A DNA stretch of 12,777 nt, taken from an uncultured Marmoricola sp. Lineage in GTDB: Bacteria; Actinomycetota; Actinomycetes; Propionibacteriales; Nocardioidaceae. Within the stretch, counting starts at the first letter, position 1. Each line of letters begins with the position of its first letter. Location: the NCBI RefSeq assembly GCF_943913695.1, contig NZ_CALTZE010000112.1:1-12777 (forward strand), read 5' to 3'. This document shows positions 1-5,353 of this stretch, piece by piece. A program made the translations under genes and the position numbers. The notes below the pieces were generated by a model. The model saw only the letters and a list, made by a program, of their open reading frames with translations, was not told the DNA's origin and ran no database searches.

Positions 1-1
1 G

Positions 2-1252
2 GCCGACACCGCCCCCGAGGCCGCCGAGCCCGCTCCCGAGCCGCTTCCCCTGCTGACCCTGCGCGAAGGTCTGCCCGAGGTCACCGACACCGACGCCGCG
101 CTGGCCGGGGTCGTGGCCGCGGTCGCGGGTGGCACCGGTCCGGTCGCCATCGACGCCGAGCGTGCGTCGGGCTACCGCTACTCCTCGCGCGCCTACCTGA
201 TCCAGCTGCGGCGCGAGGGGGCCGGCAGCGCCCTGGTCGATCCCACGGCCTTCGACGACCTGGCCGCACTCGACGACGCCATCGGCGGGGCGGAGTGGAT
301 CCTGCACGCCGCGACGCAGGACCTCGCGTGCCTGCGCGAGGTCGGGCTGCGCCCCCGTGCGCTCTTCGACACCGAGCTGGCGGCGCGACTGCTGGGCTAC
401 CCCCGCGTCGGGCTGGCCACCCTGGTCGAGCAGATCGTGGGCCGCCGGATGCGCAAGGAGCACTCCGCGGTCGACTGGTCGATCCGCCCGCTGCCCGAGC
501 CGTGGCTCGACTATGCCGCCCTCGACGTCGAGGTGCTCCTGGAGCTGCGCGAGGCGCTGCACGCGGAGCTGGTCGCCGCCGACAAGCTGGGCTGGGCGGA
601 GGAGGAGTTCACCCACCTGCTCGACTTCGCCCCCGCTCCGCGCACCGACCCGTGGCGCCGTACCTCGGGCATCCACAAGGCCAAGGGCCGCCGCGCCCTG
701 GCCGCGGTGCGTGAGCTGTGGGTGACGCGCGACGAGATCGCCCAGGAGCGCGACACCACCCCCGGCAGGCTGCTGCCCGACCGCGCCCTGGTGGCCGCGG
801 CCAACGCGATGCCCACCAGCACGCGCGCGCTGCTCGACACACCCGGCTTCCACGGACGCGCCGCACGCCGCAACGCCTCCGACTGGCACGCCGCCCTGGT
901 GCGGGCGCGCACGATGGACGAGCGCGACCTGCCCCCCGTGACGGTGCGCACCGACGCCCCTCCCCCGCCGCGCACCTGGGCCGACCGCGACCCCGAGGCC
1001 GCGGCCCGGCTCGTGCTGGCCCGCGACCTCGTGTCGGCCTACGCCGAGGAGCACCGGGTGCCGCTGGAGAACCTGCTGACCCCCGACTACCTGCGCCGGG
1101 TGCTGTGGCGACCCCCGCGGGTCGAGGAGCCCGAGCTGCCCGACGCGGTCGCCGCCGCCCTGCGCGACCTCGGCGCGCGCGAGTGGCAGATCGCGATCAC
1201 CGCGCCGATGATCATCAGCGCGATCGTGCAGGCCCGCGCGGAGGCGCAGTAG
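2..1252 (+). CDS. rnd: Ribonuclease D-like 3'-5' exonuclease with HRDC domain (5' end outside window)
   Basis: Predicted 3'-5' exoribonuclease of the DEDDy family, which trims 3' ends of structured RNAs such as tRNA precursors. The frame is open from base 2, so the gene starts upstream; a GTG at 113 is internal because conserved sequence precedes it. The first ~18 visible codons are an Ala/Pro/Glu-rich linker. Exonuclease motifs follow: Exo I as AIDAER (Asp at 152, Glu at 158), Exo II as LHAATQDL (Asp at 320), and Exo III as YAALD (Tyr at 512, Asp at 524) after HSAVDWSIRPLPEPWL, a signature I recall from actinobacterial homologues such as M. tuberculosis Rv2681. An HRDC helical domain, thought to bind nucleic acid, starts near base 690, and a helical C-terminus ends at TAG 1250-1252. 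All catalytic acids are present. It converges on the solute-binding gene. The exonuclease family is near certain; the exact RNA substrate is not shown. Confidence 0.93.
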   Translation, partial: ADTAPEAAEPAPEPLPLLTLREGLPEVTDTDAALAGVVAAVAGGTGPVAIDAERASGYRYSSRAYLIQLRREGAGSALVDPTAFDDLAALDDAIGGAEWILHAATQDLACLREVGLRPRALFDTELAARLLGYPRVGLATLVEQIVGRRMRKEHSAVDWSIRPLPEPWLDYAALDVEVLLELREALHAELVAADKLGWAEEEFTHLLDFAPAPRTDPWRRTSGIHKAKGRRALAAVRELWVTRDEIAQERDTTPGRLLPDRALVAAANAMPTSTRALLDTPGFHGRAARRNASDWHAALVRARTMDERDLPPVTVRTDAPPPPRTWADRDPEAAARLVLARDLVSAYAEEHRVPLENLLTPDYLRRVLWRPPRVEEPELPDAVAAALRDLGAREWQIAITAPMIISAIVQARAEAQ

Positions 1253-1284
1253 CCGCGTCACGAAGGGGCCGCCCTGGTGGCTCG

Positions 1285-1381
1285 CTGACGCTCGCACCCC
1301 AGGCAGCGATGCGACCCCCGCGCCGGTCGAGGAAGGCGCGCAGCGCTTGCCTCGAGACCCCAGTGGGACCGGGCAGACACC
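1285..1381. repeat. 97-bp tandem repeat, copy 1
   Basis: First unit of a direct repeat with a 97-bp period. It contains a nested palindrome: GGTCGAG (1325-1331) pairs imperfectly with CTCGAGACC (1351-1359), and inside it GGCGC (1335-1339) pairs with GCGCT (1343-1347) using one G-U pair. About 9 of 97 bases differ from copy 2. The core (GGTCGAGGAAGGCGCGCAGC) resembles a dispersed intergenic repeat I recall from Nocardioides genomes; that part is memory, not something this window shows. Confidence 0.9.
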
Positions 1382-1478
1382 CTGAGGCTCGCACCCCAGG
1401 CAGCGATGCGATCCCCGCGCTGGTCGAGGAAGGCGCGCAGCGCCTGTCTCGAGACCCCAGTGGGACCGGGCGGACGGT
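1382..1478. repeat. 97-bp tandem repeat, copy 2
   Basis: Second unit, directly abutting copy 1 and about 90% identical. Its inner stem is perfect: GGCGC (1432-1436), loop GCA, GCGCC (1440-1444), flanked by GGTCGAG and CTCGAGACC. Two of the differences from copy 1 (T to C in the inner stem, C to T beside it) change pairing; the first improves it. The first 9-10 bases of a third unit (CTGACGCTC) begin exactly on period at 1479 and then similarity stops. Confidence 0.9.
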
Positions 1479-1519
1479 CTGACGCTCCCCGGTGGCCGAG
1501 GCGGTCGCTGACTCCTCCC

Positions 1520-1535
1520 CCGGCTGCCACGCCGG
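1520..1535 (-). terminator. Short hairpin just past the solute-binding gene
   Basis: CCGGC (1520-1524) and GCCGG (1531-1535) form a 5-bp stem with a 6-nt loop about 16 bases beyond the TAA stop of the minus-strand gene. There is no T-tract, which is common for GC-rich actinobacterial terminators, so function is only a suggestion. Confidence 0.3.
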
Positions 1536-1550
1536 CCACTACTCCGGCCC

Positions 1551-2954
1551 TTACTCCGACGGGGACTCCGACGGGGATGCGGGGTCGGAGGGCTCCTCGG
1601 TGGCCTCCTCGCCCCGGGCGAGCAGCGGCACGGAGGCGGCATCGATGGCCTCGAGCCGCTCGGAGAGCGGGTCGATCACCGGGTCGGTGAAGAGCTGCTG
1701 CAGCTGTCGCCCGGCCACGGCCGAGACCGAGTCCCACGTCGGGCTCACGGGCTGCGGCTGGATGTCGCGCACCTCGCGGGAGTAGACCGTGGAGTTCAGC
1801 GGCCGCTGCCCCGACTGCAAGAACGCCTCGCTGCCCAGGCTCTCGAGGTTGCTCGGCATCACGGCGCCGGTCTCGGCCAGGGCGTCCTGCGCGTCGGTGC
1901 CGATCAGGTCGACCAGGAGGTCGGCCGCCAGCTCCTGCTCGGGAGAGTCCGCCGAGATGCACAGCCCGGTCATCCGCCCGCTCGTGGCGCCGGTGTCGAC
2001 CACGGGCAGCGGCATCACGTCGAAGGTCAGCTCGGGCCGCTCGCGCAACACCGGCACGAGGTCGCGGTAGCCGAGGATCATGCCGAGCTGGCCGTCGAGG
2101 AAGCGGTCGAGCGCCGGCTTGCGCTCCAGTGCCCGCGCGCCGAACGCGAGCGCCGGGTCGCGCACCACGCCCAGGACCTGCTCCATCGCCTCGGCCGAGG
2201 CGTCGTCGGCCAGGGTCAGCGTCGTCGGCGCCTCGACGTCGTCGACGATCTCACCGCCCCCGGACCACACGAAGGGCGCCAGCTGGTCGAGCGTGGGAGC
2301 GATGTGCAGGCCGCGCGTGCCGCGCGCGCGAGGCTGCTCCGCCGCGCGGGCGAACTCCTCCAGGGTCCAGCCGCGGGCCTGGGAGATCTCGCGGCGTCCC
2401 TCCTCGGCGATGTCGCCGAGCTCGATGAGCTGGGGGTTGTAGTAGACGACGAGCGGGGAGACGTCGACGGGCATGCACTGCAGGGCGGCGTCACGCCCGA
2501 AGGCCTCCAGGCCGCGCCGGTTGAAGCCATCGCCGAAGTCGACCTGGCGGGAGGCCAGCAGGTCGTCGACCCGTCGCAGCGCGTCGGTGCTGGTCAGCGT
2601 GGGGAGGTCGTCGAGCCCGGCGAGGAAGAGGTCGGGTGGCTCGCCCGCGGCGCGCGACTGCGAGAGACCCGCCATCGCCTGCGCACGGTCGGCGTAGGTC
2701 TTGACCTCCACCTCGAGTCCTGGCTCCCCCTGGGCCCACGAGCGAGCGAGCCTGCGGTAGGTGTCGGTGACCGGCTCGGAGCCGTAGACCGACAGGGTCA
2801 GCGTCGTCGACTGCGGCGCCGCGGAGCTGGTCTCACCGGACGGCTCCCCGTCGGGATCGCCGCCGCTGCAGGCCGTGGCCAGCAGGACCGTCGCCAGCAC
2901 CCCGCACACCGCCGCGAGGGGGCGCCGACGTGACGCGCCCACCAGCTGCCACAC
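1551..2954 (-). CDS. Extracellular solute-binding lipoprotein, family 1 (carbohydrate-type ABC transporter)
   Basis: 467-residue substrate-binding protein of the SBP_bac_1 type, expected to be lipid-anchored on the outer face of the membrane and to capture a sugar-like ligand for an ABC importer. The start is GTG at 2954, supported by a strong Shine-Dalgarno GAGGAG about 6-8 nt upstream. An Arg-rich n-region and a hydrophobic stretch (residues ~12-28) end in the lipobox ATAC with Cys29, followed by a Gly/Ser/Asp linker. The body (~50-440) shows family features: LTLSVYGSEPVTD at the first strand, EPPDLFLAGLDDLPTL, LVVYYNP in the hinge region, and GWTLEEFARAAE. Two mature cysteines could pair. 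The last ~20 residues are an acidic Ser/Pro/Glu tail built from a 12-nt repeat (1553-1576). No permease or ATPase gene lies nearby, so it works with a distant transporter or has another binding role. The ligand cannot be told from sequence. Confidence 0.85.
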   Translation of the reverse strand: MWQLVGASRRRPLAAVCGVLATVLLATACSGGDPDGEPSGETSSAAPQSTTLTLSVYGSEPVTDTYRRLARSWAQGEPGLEVEVKTYADRAQAMAGLSQSRAAGEPPDLFLAGLDDLPTLTSTDALRRVDDLLASRQVDFGDGFNRRGLEAFGRDAALQCMPVDVSPLVVYYNPQLIELGDIAEEGRREISQARGWTLEEFARAAEQPRARGTRGLHIAPTLDQLAPFVWSGGGEIVDDVEAPTTLTLADDASAEAMEQVLGVVRDPALAFGARALERKPALDRFLDGQLGMILGYRDLVPVLRERPELTFDVMPLPVVDTGATSGRMTGLCISADSPEQELAADLLVDLIGTDAQDALAETGAVMPSNLESLGSEAFLQSGQRPLNSTVYSREVRDIQPQPVSPTWDSVSAVAGRQLQQLFTDPVIDPLSERLEAIDAASVPLLARGEEATEEPSDPASPSESPSE

Positions 2955-3028
2955 CCTGATCTCCTCTGCCGACGCCGAGCCTGCTGAAGTCGCAGCCCGG
3001 CGGGCCTGGCGGTGGTCCGCTCGCCCGA

Positions 3029-3061
3029 GCCCCGGCGCTGCCCGGACACCCTAGCCGGGGC
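3029..3061. promoter_or_regulatory. 8-bp inverted repeat overlapping a candidate solute-binding promoter
   Basis: GCCCCGGC (3029-3036) and GCCGGGGC (3054-3061) are perfect inverted copies 17 bp apart in the divergent region between the two lipoprotein genes. Between them, minus-strand TAGGGT (3053-3048) fits the actinobacterial -10 form TANNNT for the solute-binding gene and would give a leader of roughly 85 nt. The pair could be an operator or an RNA stem; no good -35 is visible. Confidence 0.3.
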
Positions 3062-3120
3062 ACCAGGGCCCCAGGACACGCCCTGCTGCGGCGTACGCCG
3101 TCGCGCGGCGCGCTCGCACC

Positions 3121-3132
3121 TACGCTGAGCCC
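3121..3132 (+). promoter_or_regulatory. Candidate leaderless promoter of the lipoprotein gene
   Basis: TACGCT (3121-3126) matches the actinobacterial -10 consensus TANNNT. It ends exactly 6 nt before the ATG at 3133, so transcription would begin at or next to the start codon. No Shine-Dalgarno sequence precedes the ATG, which agrees with a leaderless mRNA. No clear -35 is seen. Confidence 0.5.
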
Positions 3133-3960
3133 ATGCCAGAGCCTTCCCCGCGCACGGCCACCCGAGACCAGCCGCGACCGCGCGACCGCGCGCTGCTGCG
3201 GCGCCTCCTCGCAGGCGGCTTCGTGCTCGTGCTGCTGGGAGGCGCGGCCGCGTGCGGGGGCGATGACCCCGAGGCGTCACCCTCCCCCTCGCCGACCACC
3301 GACTCCCCCAGCGCCTCGGCCTCGGAGTCGCCGAGCGAGACCGCGGAGGAGTCGCCGACGGAGTCGGTGAGCCCGAGCGAGACCGCGAGCCCGACGGGCA
3401 CCCCGAGCTCCGACGAGGGCTCGGAGGCCGGTGCGGGCACCCTGCGCGACGCACTGCTCAGCGCCGAGGAGCTGCCGGGGCTCAACGCGGAGTCCTCGTG
3501 GACCCAGGGCCGCACCTCGCAGGTCGGGACGGCCCCCTTCGGCTGGTGCCAGCGCTACGACGCGCTGACCGTCGGAGCCCGGGAGGGCGTGCAGCGGCAG
3601 TTCCGCGACGGCGACTCCCGCGCCGGCCAGCAGGTGCTCGACCTGGTCGACGAGACCAACGCCGTGCGGGCCGAGCGCGTCTTCCGCTCCTGGCACCAGC
3701 AGTGCCGGCGGGGCAACGGCGTCGCCGTACGCCCGATCAGCGACCTCACCGCCGACGTCTCGGGCGACGCCGACAGCGCGTGGTGGTATCTCTCCAGCAC
3801 CGGTCGTGGCGGCGGTCAGTGGGAGGCCTTCGGCCTGGCCCGCAGCGGACAGCGGATCACGCTGCTGCGGATGCAGCATGCCGGGCAGGACCACTCCTAC
3901 CCGCCGGGCGAGGACCCGCTCGAGGTCGGTCTGCGCACCGCCGCCGGCAAGCTCGGCTGA
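3133..3960 (+). CDS. Secreted lipoprotein with Ser/Pro/Glu linker and PknH-sensor-like domain
   Basis: 275-residue predicted lipoprotein. An Arg-rich n-region (to ~24) and hydrophobic segment (25-40) end in the lipobox GGAAAC with Cys41. Residues ~45-100 form a low-complexity Ser/Pro/Thr/Glu linker, likely a stalk through the cell wall. The globular domain (~103-275) starts DALLSAEELPGL, has Cys139 (FGWCQRYD) and Cys191 (SWHQQCRR), which may form a disulfide, and continues with a Trp-rich WWYLSS and QWEAFGLA strand region. This layout, short LLSAEELPGL opening plus W-x-x-x-C helix, resembles the extracellular PknH-like sensor domain family of actinobacteria; I rate that as a plausible resemblance only. 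It has its own candidate promoter, is divergent from the solute-binding gene, and is followed after 56 bp by another plus-strand gene. Function unknown. Confidence 0.82.
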   Translation: MPEPSPRTATRDQPRPRDRALLRRLLAGGFVLVLLGGAAACGGDDPEASPSPSPTTDSPSASASESPSETAEESPTESVSPSETASPTGTPSSDEGSEAGAGTLRDALLSAEELPGLNAESSWTQGRTSQVGTAPFGWCQRYDALTVGAREGVQRQFRDGDSRAGQQVLDLVDETNAVRAERVFRSWHQQCRRGNGVAVRPISDLTADVSGDADSAWWYLSSTGRGGGQWEAFGLARSGQRITLLRMQHAGQDHSYPPGEDPLEVGLRTAAGKLG

Positions 3961-4004
3961 CGCGGGTCACCGGGCTGGCTGAGCACGGGTTGCGGGTGGG
4001 GTTG

Positions 4005-4016
4005 CAGGATGAGGCC
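4005..4016 (+). promoter_or_regulatory. Possible leaderless promoter of the 221-residue protein
   Basis: CAGGAT (4005-4010) keeps the conserved A2 and T6 of TANNNT and ends 6 nt before the ATG at 4017. The GAGG at 4011-4014 is too close to the ATG to act as a normal ribosome binding site. Weak on its own; it gains weight because other genes here show the same geometry. Confidence 0.25.
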
Positions 4017-4682
4017 ATGAGCCAGCGCCACCACCGCCCCTCGATGCCCGGGGCCCGGCACTTCGAGGCCATCGAGGGCGCCGTCGACCCCGCCGAGTTG
4101 GGTGCCGCCGCCGACCGCGCGGCGACGGCCCTGGTGCGCGGCGCGCGGGCCCAGGCGGGTGACGGGCACACGAAGCGGTCCGGAGAGGGCCCCGGAGAGG
4201 GCTCGGGAGAAGGCTCCGACCGCGACGTCGTCGACCGGGTGGTGCGGCTGGCCGAGACCGAGGGCCTCGACACCCTGGCCGAGCTCTGGTCGGGGGCTCC
4301 CGCGGAGTCGCTGGCGGGGTCGCTGTGGCGGCTCTACCTGCTGCGCACCTGGGTGCACGCCGACCCGGTGCGCGCGGCGGCGGAGTTCGCCCGCGGCCGT
4401 GCCCACGTGCCGGTCGGTGCCGTGGTCTCCGGCGTGGTCGACCCACCCGGCCCCGACGAGGTGCGCCACCTCGTCGACCAGGTGCTGGGGGGTGTCGTGG
4501 TCGGCGACTTCGCCGACACGCTGCTGCGGGCCTCGGCCTTCGCCCGCGTGACCGCCTCCGGGCGCGCGCACGACGACGACCAGCCCGGCTACGACAGCGA
4601 CCTGTCGGCCTCGCGGCTGCTCACCCTGGCCGACCAGCTCGAGCGAGCCGGTCTGCTCGAGCTCGACCAGCGACTCTCCTAG
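4017..4682 (+). CDS. Conserved actinobacterial protein of unknown function
   Basis: 221-residue cytoplasmic protein, no signal peptide or membrane segment. The chosen start is ATG at 4017 (MSQRHHRPSMPGARHFEAIE); the frame is open further upstream, but that part only shadows the lipoprotein gene. Residues ~15-45 form an Ala-rich helix; ~56-67 is a Gly/Glu insert from three 12-nt repeats; the main helical domain (~70-185) contains DRVVRLAETEGLDTLAELW, SLAGSLWRLYLLRTWV and DPPGPDEVRHLVDQVLGGV, which I recall as a recurring pattern in Streptomyces and Nocardioides proteins. Some database entries give relatives an RNA polymerase-subunit name; nothing in the sequence supports that. It ends at TAG 4680-4682, within a 19-bp duplication at the convergent junction. 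Possibly a regulatory or scaffold protein, but I assign no function. Confidence 0.8.
   Translation: MSQRHHRPSMPGARHFEAIEGAVDPAELGAAADRAATALVRGARAQAGDGHTKRSGEGPGEGSGEGSDRDVVDRVVRLAETEGLDTLAELWSGAPAESLAGSLWRLYLLRTWVHADPVRAAAEFARGRAHVPVGAVVSGVVDPPGPDEVRHLVDQVLGGVVVGDFADTLLRASAFARVTASGRAHDDDQPGYDSDLSASRLLTLADQLERAGLLELDQRLS
4182..4217 (+). repeat. Three 12-nt in-frame repeats (Gly-Glu-Gly-Pro/Ser)
   Basis: Units 4182-4193, 4194-4205 and 4206-4217 each follow GGAGARGGCYCS and encode GEGP, GEGS and GEGS. They form a flexible acidic linker within the unknown protein. In-frame slippage could change copy number between strains. Confidence 0.85.
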
Positions 4683-4717
4683 CAGCGCCCCGGTCGCCTA
4701 GCAGCGGCCCGGTCGCT
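4680..4717. repeat. 19-bp tandem duplication spanning the convergent stop codons
   Basis: TAGCAGCGCCCCGGTCGCC (4680-4698) is followed directly by TAGCAGCGGCCCGGTCGCT (4699-4717), 17 of 19 identical. The first copy carries the TAG stop of the plus-strand gene, and the last base of the second is the final base of the minus-strand gene's TGA. The duplication therefore makes up nearly the whole gap between the two genes. Confidence 0.85.
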
Positions 4718-5217
4718 CAGAGATGGGGTCGGGCCGCCTCGACCACGCGCTCGAAGGTGGCGCGGTCGAGCGCGGCGCCCTCACGGCGTACGTCGTCGGG
4801 CGCGAGCCGGAGCACACGGTTGACCCGGACCTCGCTGGGCCGGCGCTCGCGGTCCCACGCCCCGCTACCGACGTCGAGCCACTCGCGGCCGGCGCGGCGC
4901 TCCTGCTCCTCGTCACGGTCGTGGTCCTTCGACGTCATGGCGAGGGCCAGCAGCAGCGCGCCGTCGGTGCCGAGCACCAGCACCGGGCGGTCCTTGCCCT
5001 GGCTGGCGTCGTCCTCGTAGGGGACCCAGGCCCACACGACCTCGCCGGGGTCGGGCAGGCCGTCGGGGCGCGGGGCGTAGCCGACCTGCGGCGACCCGGC
5101 CGTCCCCGGTCGCGCTGGGCGACCCGGGGACCCCGCGGGGTCCGAGGAGCTGGACGGGCTCGTGGCGGATGCCACGGAGCGCACCACCTCGACGAGCCGC
5201 GAGAGCCGCCTGCCCAT
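4717..5217 (-). CDS. PemK/MazF-fold protein (type II toxin family) without adjacent antitoxin
   Basis: 166-residue protein. ATG at 5217 is chosen over an upstream in-frame ATG at 5265 because GGAGG sits 6 nt before it. Residues 1-57 are a helical then disordered Ser/Pro/Gly-rich extension. The PemK/MazF-like barrel (~58-160) shows GEVVWAWVPYEDD, GKDRPVLVLG with the conserved Arg77-Pro, LALAMTSKDHD, WLDVGSGAW and EVRVNRVLRL. MazF proteins are usually mRNA endoribonucleases held by a small antitoxin encoded just upstream; here the upstream gap is 136 bp and then hrpA, with no antitoxin ORF. The family in actinobacteria often appears this way, so it may not be a classic toxin. It lies downstream of hrpA on the same strand and may share its transcript or use its own promoter. 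Confidence 0.83.
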   Translation of the reverse strand: MGRRLSRLVEVVRSVASATSPSSSSDPAGSPGRPARPGTAGSPQVGYAPRPDGLPDPGEVVWAWVPYEDDASQGKDRPVLVLGTDGALLLALAMTSKDHDRDEEQERRAGREWLDVGSGAWDRERRPSEVRVNRVLRLAPDDVRREGAALDRATFERVVEAARPHL

Positions 5218-5256
5218 CGCCGACCTCCGTGGTGAAAGGGGTGCGTCGGGCCGGGA

Positions 5257-5270
5257 GCGCCTCACGGCGC
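5257..5270 (-). promoter_or_regulatory. Small hairpin in the hrpA to PemK-like gap
   Basis: GCGCC (5257-5261) and GGCGC (5266-5270) form a 5-bp stem with a 4-nt loop in the 136-bp gap. Further upstream on the minus strand a TATGGT resembles a -10 for the PemK-like gene, but no matching -35 is seen. Either a weak terminator of hrpA or a leader structure. Confidence 0.2.
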
Positions 5271-5353
5271 GTGGCCGCTCGTGGCGGCTGAAGTTGGGAC
5301 CCGGGGCTGCCGCGGCCCGACGCGCGACCCACCATACAAGCCGCCCACACCCC

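Larger units (their letters stand above)
1253..1550. other. Convergent intergenic region
   Basis: This stretch separates the RNase D stop from the stop of the minus-strand solute-binding gene. I see no credible gene in it. It holds two full copies and the start of a third copy of a 97-bp direct repeat (1285-1488), each with an internal palindrome, and a short hairpin beside the solute-binding stop. The convergent position and the stem-loops suggest that transcription from both sides ends here. Confidence 0.85.

Noticed and set aside
1285..1488. CRISPR-like array
   Set aside because: The units abut head to tail with no unique spacers, are 97 bp long and only about two copies are present, and no cas genes are seen.
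1258..1962. A 234-codon minus-strand frame across the 97-bp repeats and the end of the solute-binding gene
   Set aside because: Its sequence is repeat DNA plus an out-of-frame reading of the solute-binding gene, with no family features.
3498..4016. Upstream extension of the 221-residue protein to 3498
   Set aside because: That stretch is an Arg/Pro/Ala-rich out-of-frame reading of the lipoprotein gene, which has a lipobox and sensible protein sequence. ATG at 4017 begins the conserved-looking part.
5218..5353. A tRNA or small RNA gene in the hrpA to PemK-like gap
   Set aside because: No cloverleaf arms, no T-loop GTTCGA-type sequence and only a 5-bp hairpin are visible.
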